Positions 16,492 to 24,679 of a stretch of 27,341 nt of DNA are shown here, one piece after another (the first letter of the stretch is position 1; each line of letters begins with the position of its first letter). Both the position numbers and the translations under genes were made by a program. The stretch is from an uncultured Muribaculum sp. (lineage in GTDB: Bacteria > Bacteroidota > Bacteroidia > Bacteroidales > Muribaculaceae), in assembly GCA_910578785.1 (NCBI GenBank), contig CAJTSJ010000037.1, forward strand, positions 1 to 27,341, given 5' to 3'. The notes under the pieces were generated by a model. The model made no database searches. It was not told the origin of the DNA and was given only the letters and a program-made list of their open reading frames with translations.

Positions 16492-17091
16492 GTGGGCATT
16501 TTATTTAATTTCTTATCCTCATTCCTACTCGGTGCAGGCGCAGGTCTCGTGCTGACAATCGTCATGGCCGTGATAGCGAAGCAATTATTTGGACTGCATC
16601 TGATTAAGAATTTCGTTCTGTCGGTCCTGCTGTTTATATTCGCCACCTTTCAGACAGTCTTACTATACAGCGCATACACCGCCAAGGACTACGTCGACAT
16701 AGCCTACTCGCTGATAAACACCACCACCGAGAATGTAGACGTCGAAGCCTTGAACGAACTTCTGCCCAATCTGGTCAATTTCATACCTGAAGAGTATCTA
16801 CCGAAGGAAGCCGCAGACGCTACAGAAGCCGCCGCATCGTTTCTGCTTGACACCACCGATGTCGTTTCAAATACGTCGGACACCGTAGTCAGAACGTCAT
16901 TAGCCCTGATCGACGCTGTAAACGACACCCTGAACGCCTACATTCTGAGAAGATGGCTATGGCTAATAGGCGAAATTGCCTTATTCCTCATTTTGGCCGG
17001 ACTTATGCGCAAACGCTCTCCAAAATATGCTTCGGACATGGATTTATTCTCCGATGCCGGCGGTTCGACCACCTCTACAATGAATTTTTAA
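16492..17091 (+). CDS. Three-helix membrane protein, first gene of the tubulin-like operon
   Basis: I do not recognise this 199-residue family. The start is taken as GTG 16492; the frame is open back to a TAA at 16453 with no ATG, and the next Met (residue 25) would remove the first helix. Predicted TM helices lie at about 5-29, 38-60 and 154-172. Between the second and third is a loop of about 90 residues rich in Thr, Asp and Ala, with an amphipathic helical look (EALNELLPNLVNFIPEEYLP; LIDAVNDTLNAYILRR). The tail (173-199) is polar and contains RKRSPKYASDMDLF. By the positive-inside rule the basic tail is likely cytoplasmic. It sits 31 nt before the tubulin-like gene, making it a candidate membrane anchor for that protein; that role is inferred from context only. 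Confidence 0.7.
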   Translation: MGILFNFLSSFLLGAGAGLVLTIVMAVIAKQLFGLHLIKNFVLSVLLFIFATFQTVLLYSAYTAKDYVDIAYSLINTTTENVDVEALNELLPNLVNFIPEEYLPKEAADATEAAASFLLDTTDVVSNTSDTVVRTSLALIDAVNDTLNAYILRRWLWLIGEIALFLILAGLMRKRSPKYASDMDLFSDAGGSTTSTMNF

Positions 17092-17122
17092 CAAATAAAC
17101 AATATAATAACTACTCCTAACC

Positions 17123-20100
17123 ATGTCACATATCTTAATAGGACTCGGAGGTACCGGAGGTAAAATCCTCAAAGCCTTCCGCCAAAGACTTTGGACTGAA
17201 TACGATGAGTCGAAACGCAACAAGCTCCCCATTGGATTCATTTATGTGGATACCGATTCAGCCATGATCAACCCGTCTGACATCTCCTATCAGACCATCC
17301 ATGGCAACTGCTGCTTCACTCCAAGTGAATTCGTCGACATAAAGACCAACAGCAACATCGATGCCATATTCTCCAATCCGAAAGGATTTACAAGACTGAT
17401 GGGTGTGCTCGGCAATGTCAGCGAGACTCAGACAGCGACATGTCCCGTCGGTGCCGCCGCCGACCAGAAGCGCCGTGCCGGACGTCTGCTCTTCGGAGCC
17501 AACATCGACGCCTATCTGCACAAGCTCGGCTCGGAAGTGGCCTCGATGCAGAAAAAAGAGGTAGGAGGCACCATCAACATCCACCTGTTCTGCGGACTCG
17601 CCGGCGGCACAGGCTCCGGCTCGATCATCGATGCCATAGTGCAGACACGCAAGTGGATGTTCGACCACAATATGAATGAAGCCACCGGATTTAACCTGAC
17701 AGTGTTCTGCCAGATACCGGAAAACTCCCCTCTGCCCAACTGGGACACCGGCCGCTACAAAGGCAACGGCTACGGCGCCCTTCTCGAGCTGAACAACCTG
17801 TTCACGTCGCACTACAACCAGGAATGGGGAACCCGCGTAAGCCGTCCGCCGTTTGACGTGACTTCGGGCGTTGAACTTGGCCGTACATATCTTACATACG
17901 ACAACCCCACCCCGGCCAATGTAAAGGCCGGAGCCATACCCCAGGCTCTTAAGATAGCCGGAGGTCTTATGCTATACAGCAACACCAACAATTTCGGCTA
18001 TACCGTCACCGACCCGATACAGCTTGCCGGACTTGTAGCAGACTTCGTCTACAACTACATATTCTGTCCCGGAGGTCAGATACTTGACGAATTCAAGCGT
18101 TTTTATACATTCGAAAACCTTTCGCAGAACCGCGACGAATATGACGAAACCGCCGACCCGGAAGAAGGCAACCCGCTGCCTGTACGCACCCGCGCCATAG
18201 GCTCGTTCGGCATCAAGCGCATAGTCGTTCCCGAAACAGAGCTTCAGGAACACATAGCCTATACACTCGGTACAAGCGCCATGTATCAGCTAAAATTCGA
18301 CAACTGGAGCAGCACCGTCGGCTACCGCGAAGAGCCCAAGAACTTCGATCCGCTCGGCTATCTCAGCCAGCCCGGACGCCAGGACACCTGGAACATGGAC
18401 AGAGCCCACCTGATGCTGAAAGACTTCATCCTTCCCGGCGACGAAAAGGAAGGCTGGAAAAAGGGCGAATTCACCACATACTGGAACCCCTGCATCGACC
18501 GTTGGGCCGAGGCGGCAAAGGGAGCCGACCATCAGTTTGACAAGCTCGTAGAGCTTTGCCGCGGAGGATTTGAAAGCGGATTCCGCGGAAAGGGCGTTGC
18601 TACATTCTTCAAAGACAAGGCAAGCGCTCTGGAAACGTACGCCAACCAGATATCCGAAACCGTCGAGAAGTACATATTCAACGAATGGACTACCGGACGC
18701 CTGTCGGTCAACGAAGCCCGCCAGGTGGTTGACCGTCTCACCACATATGCCGGCGATGAAGCCCTGAACATGCAGGAGACCACCATTCCGGCCCTTGACG
18801 GCAAGTGCAAGGAACTTCAGGAAACTATCCAGCAGGTCAAGTCTGAATATCTCAGCGCAGGTATGCTCAAGCGTCCTATCATCTTCGGCAACCGCTTCGA
18901 GCGTGTCACCAACTACTGCAAAGTCCTATATGCCAAGAAGACCGAGATTGAAGCCATAAAGCTCTTTGCAGTACCCTTGGCCCAGGCTCTCGAAAAGAGA
19001 TTCTCCGACCTCGGCAAGCGTCTGATCGGCTTCGAACAGGCCATCGACGACATCATCAAGTTCAACAAGGAGCGCATGGTGGCCCTCGCCGACCTCTATA
19101 CCGTAACCAACGGCACCGACGACCGCGACGGAACAGAGGACATGACACTTCCTGTGGTCAAGTTCTACAGCCGCAACCGCATGGCCGACCTCGAACGCAA
19201 GATGAATGTGCACGAAGGAAGCATGGACAAAATCACGGACACCGTGCGCAACTCAATCGTAGAGTCACTTGCAAGCGACGGCCGCTTCATGAACGTCAAC
19301 AAGCTTAACCGCAACATGTTGTCACGCACCCTGTTAGGCCCTGTTTACGGCGAAATCGTGACATTCCACAACGAATTCTGCAAGGAACAGACCCAGAAGG
19401 TGCTCGAAGTGCCCATCATGGAACGTCTCAAGAACAAGTACGGAAGCAACGAACAGGCTCTACAGCAGTTTGCCAAGCAGATCATCACGGCTTCGGGAGT
19501 GTTCACCGAAATCAACATGAACGAGATTCAGCTCAACAACGCCAATACCCCGACCCCTGAAATCGGCAAGAACATACTTATCAAGCGAATCCTCGTAACG
19601 CTTCCGAAAACCAAAGACCCGGAACTGCTCGAATTTGCCGAACGATTCGAGAAAGCGCTCCGCGATGCTATCCCCGGTGGCGCCGGAGCTTCGATACACG
19701 TATCGCTCGAAGGCGAAAATGCAAATGAAATCTCAGTGGCCATCATTGAAAACGGCTATCCGATGCGCGCCATCAGCTCCGTACCGATGCTGAAGGCCAA
19801 GTTCGACTCGCTCATCGCGTCATCGCCAGCCAACCGCATCCTCCTTGTCAGCGAAGGCTACTCCGACGACTACCGCACCCTGTTTGCCATTCCGCCGAAA
19901 TCGCCCGACGAAGTGCGCGAAGATGTCATGCCCTACATGATTCTCGCCCTCGGACTCGGACGCATACTATTCGATGCAGAGACATCCGGCCAGTATGGCG
20001 CCACAGGAGGAGTCGACATATTCGGCAACGCCGAAGTGACGCCATGGGGATTTGAACGCTTCACTGAAATGGCGTTTGACGACCGTCTGATTGAGGAACG

Positions 20101-20335
20101 CGCCAAGGAAATCCGCCGTCTCTACAACGACGCGATGGAAGAGGCGTTCCAGGATATAGACCCGTCGGCACTCAAGGATATCCAGGCCAAGCTGAAAGAA
20201 CTTCAGGCACAGGTGATGGAAGCCATCGGCAAGGTCATCAAGGAGGAGAATCCGACTCCCAAGACCAAGTACAATCAGTTTGTCAACTGGACAAAGAAAG
20301 CCATTGAGACACTGCTCTCATATCGTCCCGAATAA
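17123..20335 (+). CDS. Large tubulin/FtsZ-superfamily (Tubulin-like domain) protein
   Basis: A 1070-residue cytoplasmic protein. The N-terminus begins directly with a nucleotide-binding loop, ILIGLGGTGGKIL (4-16). The tubulin/FtsZ signature follows as CGLAGGTGSGSIID (157-170), which in this superfamily contacts the GTP phosphates. YGALLELNNL (217-226) lies where the superfamily has its base-contacting Asn. This fits the Pfam 'Tubulin like' family (PF13809, from memory) rather than FtsZ, which is about 400 residues and differs in its C-terminal half. A mostly helical middle (about 440-760) is followed by an alpha/beta segment (ILIKRILVTLPKTKDPELLE, from about 818) and a coiled-coil-prone stretch (about 993-1046). 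GTP binding is well supported. Polymerisation, and the acidic catalytic T7 residue, could not be confirmed by eye. Confidence 0.88.
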   Translation: MSHILIGLGGTGGKILKAFRQRLWTEYDESKRNKLPIGFIYVDTDSAMINPSDISYQTIHGNCCFTPSEFVDIKTNSNIDAIFSNPKGFTRLMGVLGNVSETQTATCPVGAAADQKRRAGRLLFGANIDAYLHKLGSEVASMQKKEVGGTINIHLFCGLAGGTGSGSIIDAIVQTRKWMFDHNMNEATGFNLTVFCQIPENSPLPNWDTGRYKGNGYGALLELNNLFTSHYNQEWGTRVSRPPFDVTSGVELGRTYLTYDNPTPANVKAGAIPQALKIAGGLMLYSNTNNFGYTVTDPIQLAGLVADFVYNYIFCPGGQILDEFKRFYTFENLSQNRDEYDETADPEEGNPLPVRTRAIGSFGIKRIVVPETELQEHIAYTLGTSAMYQLKFDNWSSTVGYREEPKNFDPLGYLSQPGRQDTWNMDRAHLMLKDFILPGDEKEGWKKGEFTTYWNPCIDRWAEAAKGADHQFDKLVELCRGGFESGFRGKGVATFFKDKASALETYANQISETVEKYIFNEWTTGRLSVNEARQVVDRLTTYAGDEALNMQETTIPALDGKCKELQETIQQVKSEYLSAGMLKRPIIFGNRFERVTNYCKVLYAKKTEIEAIKLFAVPLAQALEKRFSDLGKRLIGFEQAIDDIIKFNKERMVALADLYTVTNGTDDRDGTEDMTLPVVKFYSRNRMADLERKMNVHEGSMDKITDTVRNSIVESLASDGRFMNVNKLNRNMLSRTLLGPVYGEIVTFHNEFCKEQTQKVLEVPIMERLKNKYGSNEQALQQFAKQIITASGVFTEINMNEIQLNNANTPTPEIGKNILIKRILVTLPKTKDPELLEFAERFEKALRDAIPGGAGASIHVSLEGENANEISVAIIENGYPMRAISSVPMLKAKFDSLIASSPANRILLVSEGYSDDYRTLFAIPPKSPDEVREDVMPYMILALGLGRILFDAETSGQYGATGGVDIFGNAEVTPWGFERFTEMAFDDRLIEERAKEIRRLYNDAMEEAFQDIDPSALKDIQAKLKELQAQVMEAIGKVIKEENPTPKTKYNQFVNWTKKAIETLLSYRPE

Positions 20336-20372
20336 CAACATCATAACATAACTAATTATTATCCATAAAATT

Positions 20373-21059
20373 ATGGCAAAACCAAAACAGTATCGCTGTC
20401 TGAATGTAGGCAACTGCGATAAAGCCAACAACAAAGAAAAATTCTCAATTCCCGAAGGCGAAGACCTCAAATGCCCTGAATGCGGACAAAATATGCTTCA
20501 GGAAGTTAAGGGAGGCCTGCCAGCATGGGTATTCGCGCTCGTGGCAGTAGCCGTAATCGCTATCGCCGCCATCGTATTCTGGCCCAAGGGTGGAGAATCG
20601 GCAACACCGACCGACCCGCAGGAGACTGAACAGGTCGAGGACGGCGAAGATGAGGCCTACGATGAAACCGAGGAGCCTGAAGACGACGGAAGCGACGAGA
20701 ATGAAGCCGTTGCCGATACGGTAATCGTAGAGAAAGTCGACACCGTGGTAATCGACAATTCCCGCGTAGACACCGTAGTAGTTGAAAAAGAGAAGACTGT
20801 AGTTGTCAACTCCGGACTTACCAACTACAACCTCGGCTGGGGTCTCTACACCGGCGAAGGCAAGAGCGGCAAGCCCCACGGCGTTGGCGATGTGAAAGTC
20901 ACCAAAAGCTACTCAATCGACCTCAAGTCGGGAGGCAAGACCATCGACGTGAACAACGGCGACCGTATCATCAAGGCTAAATTTGACAACGGCAATCTCG
21001 TTCGCGGTACAGTCAAGTTCTCCGACGGAACCACCAAGTCATTCAACATTGGCGTATAA
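20373..21059 (+). CDS. Zinc-ribbon / TM / acidic-linker / MORN-like membrane protein
   Basis: A 228-residue protein with clear modular structure. C9, C15, C34 and C37 form a probable zinc ribbon (the second pair is CPEC). A single TM helix covers about 50-70 (WVFALVAVAVIAIAAIVFW). A strongly acidic linker spans 81-112. A repeat region of VDTVVV type covers about 118-145. A C-terminal domain of MORN-like pattern starts WGLYTGEGKSGKPHGVGDV (156-174) and ends with FDNGNLVRGTVKFSDGTT. With no cleavable signal, the zinc ribbon should be cytoplasmic and the C-terminus periplasmic. It lies 37 nt after the tubulin-like gene and 3 nt before the next one, so coupling is tight. Function is unknown; it could connect the GTPase to the envelope. 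Confidence 0.82.
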   Translation: MAKPKQYRCLNVGNCDKANNKEKFSIPEGEDLKCPECGQNMLQEVKGGLPAWVFALVAVAVIAIAAIVFWPKGGESATPTDPQETEQVEDGEDEAYDETEEPEDDGSDENEAVADTVIVEKVDTVVIDNSRVDTVVVEKEKTVVVNSGLTNYNLGWGLYTGEGKSGKPHGVGDVKVTKSYSIDLKSGGKTIDVNNGDRIIKAKFDNGNLVRGTVKFSDGTTKSFNIGV

Positions 21060-21062
21060 TAT

Positions 21063-22310
21063 ATGACGTTCAGACATCTGACTTCAATACTCTTTGCATC
21101 GTTGTGGACTCTGTCAGGGTCCACAGCGATTGCTTCATCTTTGGATTTCGCAACGGACCAGCTCGGCATGATGGCTAAAATCATCGGTATCGATGCCTCA
21201 AATGCCCCGGCTGACGATGCGGACACCACCATCATCACAACGTATAAGACTCTTCCCGTCAGAGTCGACATAAACGACGGGGCGGTCAGCCACATCGGCT
21301 ACAGAATCTTCGACGATGCTCTGCGTGGCGGGCCAAACGACGTGGTGTTCAACTTCCTCGAACGCTACGCCCTTGCGGCCGACATGCCGTTGAAACGCGA
21401 AAAGCCAGTCAACGCCATGCTCGCCGAAGACCAGATAACATTCGAAGGAGGCGACTTCTCGCGCCTGAAACGAATGAATACCGACGGCTACAGCATCTCC
21501 GTCAACAACCTTAACGGGCGCCAATACCGCGTCAGCTGGAACACGCCCGACGAACAGACCGAATATGCCGTATCGTTCCCCATCAGCTACGACCTGCTCC
21601 ACGGAACGGGCATGGTGGAAAATGAACGACGGCTTCTCAACGGCCTGACATCGCACATCAACAAACCAGACAACTCTGTAAGCGTGACCCGACCCCAGCT
21701 TCTGCCAACATGGAATATAAATTACTATATCCTGCCTGGCAACAGCTACTATACGGACGCGCTGACCACAAATAAATATTATCGTTTTGTCATATCCGAC
21801 ACGATCTCCGCAGGCAAGACCGCCGACCTTATCGAGTCGGTCAAAAAGGCCGCAGAATCACAACCGGACAAAGCCGACCACGAGAAGCAGAATCCGGCAA
21901 AGCCGGCCAGACAATCCGGATTTGAACTCATCTACAACTCTTCCGTATACCCTGTAGAGAGCATGGCAAATCTACTTACCACAGGGAAAATAGACAATGA
22001 CTTCATCCTCGATATAAAGCATATAGGCTACGACTTCAACTACCAGAACATCTCCGTTCCGCTGAATCAGGCCATAGATTACTTCATAAAAAAGAACTGC
22101 GAGGTATTCTTCGGAATATCACAACATAAAAACGACGTATACACATGTGTCGTAATTTTCCGCAATATCCCTGAAGGCTATTGCCACACAATGAGAGTAA
22201 CCATCGACAGCAACGACCTGGAATCACGCTCCGGACGCTTCCCGGCCAGGTTAACAAGCTTCATTCCAATTTCTAAAATCAGCAACCTTTTCGGCGAAAA
22301 CAAACGTTAA
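21063..22310 (+). CDS. Exported protein of unknown family
   Basis: A 415-residue protein whose N-terminus looks like a signal peptide (hydrophobic stretch about 7-22, likely cut after TAIA, residue 24). No lipobox or obvious TM helix follows. The mature protein appears to have two parts: a beta-rich first half (GYRIFDDALRGGPNDVVFNF; VSFPISYDLLHGTGMVENER) and a second half after a Lys/Pro/Ala-rich linker (about 265-282). I recognise no enzymatic motif. It starts 3 nt after the zinc-ribbon gene stop and ends 5 nt before the next start, so it is clearly within the operon. The probable location is the periplasm or beyond. Confidence 0.8.
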   Translation: MTFRHLTSILFASLWTLSGSTAIASSLDFATDQLGMMAKIIGIDASNAPADDADTTIITTYKTLPVRVDINDGAVSHIGYRIFDDALRGGPNDVVFNFLERYALAADMPLKREKPVNAMLAEDQITFEGGDFSRLKRMNTDGYSISVNNLNGRQYRVSWNTPDEQTEYAVSFPISYDLLHGTGMVENERRLLNGLTSHINKPDNSVSVTRPQLLPTWNINYYILPGNSYYTDALTTNKYYRFVISDTISAGKTADLIESVKKAAESQPDKADHEKQNPAKPARQSGFELIYNSSVYPVESMANLLTTGKIDNDFILDIKHIGYDFNYQNISVPLNQAIDYFIKKNCEVFFGISQHKNDVYTCVVIFRNIPEGYCHTMRVTIDSNDLESRSGRFPARLTSFIPISKISNLFGENKR

Positions 22311-22315
22311 CAGCT

Positions 22316-23167
22316 ATGCTCCGTAAACTTCTTAACATATTATCCCTGCTTTTGGTCATGACACCAGCCATTCTGAGCGCACAAAACACCTCGGAAGAGA
22401 TTGTCATGATGAAACTCGACAAGAATTACCTGTCGGAAGAATCAACTAACGCGTCAGAAGTAAAGGCCCGCGACAACGCCGACCTTCTGCTGATCAGCAG
22501 GATTACCGAATATTACAATGAGCACTTTCCCGGGAAAACCCTATCGCCCGAAGTATTGCAGAACATACAGCACATGTCGATGAAGCGCGGCGAGCATACG
22601 CGCGTGCTTTCATACATTTCAATCGCCGCCCTGTCCGGCGAAGCTCCGGCAACTAAACCGGCCACACCGGCAAAGCCGGCCGAAGAGAAGGCCAAGCCCA
22701 AGGAAGAAACTCCAAAGCAACAGCCGGCCACGACCCCCAAGGAAGAAAAGGCAGTGACAAAACCCGCCGAAACCAAGCCTGCGGAAACCAAGCCCGCGGA
22801 AACCAAGCCTGCAGAGCCCGTAAAGCAGAACGACAACATGGCTCCTCCCCCATCGCAAGACCCCAACATGTCGCTACATCAGTGGCAGATGGACGTAATC
22901 AACGAGCTTGTATACGCCAAGGACATCAATGAAGTCAACAGCCTGCTAAACTTGTTTAAATCGCTCGGCAAAATACGCAAATACGGAATCGTGACGAACT
23001 GTCCTGACCGCAATGCGACATTCTGGGTCATCGGCAACAGCGGAGAAGGCATCCAGGCGGTGCTCGGACCCGGTTCTTCAAGCCGTAGAAACTATTCCAC
23101 CAACCAAACCTCCGCTCTTGAAGACTTCAAAGGCTTCCCGGCGCTATGGTTTGAATTCAACAATTAA
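22316..23167 (+). CDS. Exported protein with Lys/Pro/Ala/Glu linker, unknown function
   Basis: A 283-residue protein. A signal peptide is predicted at 1-22 (MLRKLLNILSLLLVMTPAIL then SAQ). An N-terminal helical domain (about 27-107, including EVKARDNADLLLISRITEYY) follows. A linker at about 110-168 contains four KPAET-type repeats. A C-terminal domain from about 186 runs to the end (LHQWQMDVINELVYAKDINE; ATFWVIGNSGEGIQAVLGPG). Such linkers often span the peptidoglycan or separate domains in the periplasm. I recognise no catalytic motif. It is packed 5 nt after the previous gene and 12 nt before the next. Confidence 0.8.
   Translation: MLRKLLNILSLLLVMTPAILSAQNTSEEIVMMKLDKNYLSEESTNASEVKARDNADLLLISRITEYYNEHFPGKTLSPEVLQNIQHMSMKRGEHTRVLSYISIAALSGEAPATKPATPAKPAEEKAKPKEETPKQQPATTPKEEKAVTKPAETKPAETKPAETKPAEPVKQNDNMAPPPSQDPNMSLHQWQMDVINELVYAKDINEVNSLLNLFKSLGKIRKYGIVTNCPDRNATFWVIGNSGEGIQAVLGPGSSSRRNYSTNQTSALEDFKGFPALWFEFNN
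22760..22819 (+). repeat. Four 15-bp in-frame tandem repeats (KPAET)
   Basis: Units start at 22760, 22775, 22790 and 22805 and encode KPAET, KPAET, KPAET and KPAEP. Differences are mostly synonymous third-base changes. The copy number could vary between strains. Confidence 0.9.
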
Positions 23168-23179
23168 CCCCATGCCCCG

Positions 23180-23632
23180 ATGAAAAAGATAATCCTTTCA
23201 GCCATCATATCCGTCATAGCATTCGGAGCTTACCCGCAACATCCTGCGGGCAAACCATGTTGTGACAGAGAAAAGGCCTGTTGCGACAGCGTCGCGCCAA
23301 ACGACCGAGCCATAATCCTGACATATCTCGACAAGCTAAAAGAGTCATACGTCAATCAAGACCTGGGTTTCCTTATGTCGATACTCGACGTTGACCAGTC
23401 GGCCATGAACGACCTGTACAACGAGTTTATGGACGAGGAAATCTTAGATGCCGCCATTGAAGATATAACAATCTGCTCCGATTCCAATCGAAAGAAATCA
23501 TTCAAGTCCTCGTTTAAATTATCGCGAAAAGGATACAATTTTTCTGATAATAAGTACGTTAGTATCTTATGGGATTTTTCCGACCCCAACCAACCGAAGA
23601 TTGTTGATGTAACCACCGAAAATATTGATTAA
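23180..23632 (+). CDS. Small exported protein, reduced NTF2-like paralogue of the next gene
   Basis: A 150-residue protein with a signal peptide (MKKIILSAIISVIAFGAYPQ). A cysteine-rich segment CCDREKACC follows (C27, C28, C34, C35). The rest matches the second half of the protein encoded next to it. LTYLDKLKESYVNQDLGFLM (47-66) aligns with LGWCEKFKQAYNDKNIRFME of the neighbour, and VSILWDFSDPNQPKIV with VVLVWDFTDEDHPQIM. About 35 residues in the middle of the neighbour's domain are missing here. The last third of the gene is more AT-rich than its neighbours. This suggests an ancient tandem duplicate that has lost part of the fold and gained a cysteine pair motif, either specialised or degenerating. 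Confidence 0.75.
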   Translation: MKKIILSAIISVIAFGAYPQHPAGKPCCDREKACCDSVAPNDRAIILTYLDKLKESYVNQDLGFLMSILDVDQSAMNDLYNEFMDEEILDAAIEDITICSDSNRKKSFKSSFKLSRKGYNFSDNKYVSILWDFSDPNQPKIVDVTTENID

Positions 23633-23671
23633 CCGAAATAATTAGAATAGACAAATATACATTCCTTGACA

Positions 23672-24643
23672 ATGAAAAAGCTTATATTCACTCTCATCGC
23701 GGCCGTGGCATTCTGTTCGCAGGCACAGGCCGCAGTCAAGTTCAAAATACGCGACGGCATCGAGAATCAGACTCTGATCGACAAGATGGAACAACAGACA
23801 AGCCTGTTGCTCACAGCCATCAACAATGCGTGCCAGCAGAACACCGACCTCAATGTGTCGGGCCTTGACATAAGCGACACGGCCATAGAGTCGCTCGCAT
23901 CGTGCTGGGAAAACGTTCACTTCAGCACCGAAGATGACTTCATTGCCGAAAGCTGCCTGACGCGCAAACGCTCAAACGGGACAACCCGCGCATATCAGTT
24001 CCGCAACATCGGTCTGACAATGTATCCTATCGACGATGCCTACGACAGCGGTTCGCGCCGTGAGCTCTGCATTGACTTTACCCCCAACGGACGAATCGAG
24101 GACATCAACTTTACGATGGACAATTCCGTCTACACCAAAATGCTTGCCGAAGGAGAGCTTCTTAAGGACGTTGAACGCCGCATGCAGATACTCGGATGGT
24201 GTGAAAAGTTCAAGCAGGCCTACAACGACAAGAACATACGCTTCATGGAGGACGTGTTCAGCGACGATGCCCTCATCATAACCGGCAAAGTGATTTCCGA
24301 ACGCCGTAAAGGTCCTGAACTCCCCACTTCAAAAAAAGTTGAATATACCAAACAGAGCAAACGGGAATATCTGACCAAACTCCGCGCCATCTTCGACAAA
24401 CAGAGCCACAACGGCTACATCAATGTCATCTTCGACGACTACCGCGTGATGCGCCACGATGCAAAGCCCGACTACTACTATGTTACTCTGTCGCAAAAGT
24501 GGCATACAAAGGGCTACAGCGACGAAGGTATCGTAGTGCTCGTATGGGACTTCACCGACGAAGACCATCCGCAAATCATGGTCCGCACCTGGCAGCCGAT
24601 AGGCGAAGTACCTTTCGGACCGAACGACATACCTGTATTGTAA
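23672..24643 (+). CDS. Exported two-domain protein with C-terminal NTF2-like domain
   Basis: The ATG at 23672 is preferred over an in-frame TTG at 23666 because it begins a standard signal peptide (MKKLIFTLIAAVAFCSQAQA, cut after A20). The product has 323 residues. The N-terminal half (about 21-165) has no recognised family. Residues about 173-308 have the pattern of an NTF2/SnoaL-like domain: a first helix WCEKFKQAYNDKNIRFMEDV, then VFSDDALIITGK, a later YLTKLRAIFDK helix, and beta-strands ending VVLVWDFTDEDHPQIMVRTW. This fold often serves as a binding or protein-interaction pocket. It is located in the periplasm or secreted. The NTF2 assignment comes from pattern recognition, not a search. 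Confidence 0.78.
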   Translation: MKKLIFTLIAAVAFCSQAQAAVKFKIRDGIENQTLIDKMEQQTSLLLTAINNACQQNTDLNVSGLDISDTAIESLASCWENVHFSTEDDFIAESCLTRKRSNGTTRAYQFRNIGLTMYPIDDAYDSGSRRELCIDFTPNGRIEDINFTMDNSVYTKMLAEGELLKDVERRMQILGWCEKFKQAYNDKNIRFMEDVFSDDALIITGKVISERRKGPELPTSKKVEYTKQSKREYLTKLRAIFDKQSHNGYINVIFDDYRVMRHDAKPDYYYVTLSQKWHTKGYSDEGIVVLVWDFTDEDHPQIMVRTWQPIGEVPFGPNDIPVL

Positions 24644-24679
24644 ATCCAAGTATTTTAAAAGAAAAATATAGTAATCGAC

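Noticed and set aside
22760..22819. Repeat array as a possible CRISPR or mobile element
   Set aside because: Units are 15 bp, contiguous and in frame within a gene; there are no spacers. No CRISPR array, transposase or integrase was seen anywhere in the window.
23666..23671. TTG start two codons upstream of the NTF2-like protein
   Set aside because: The ATG at 23672 gives a standard MKK-type signal peptide; TTG is unnecessary.
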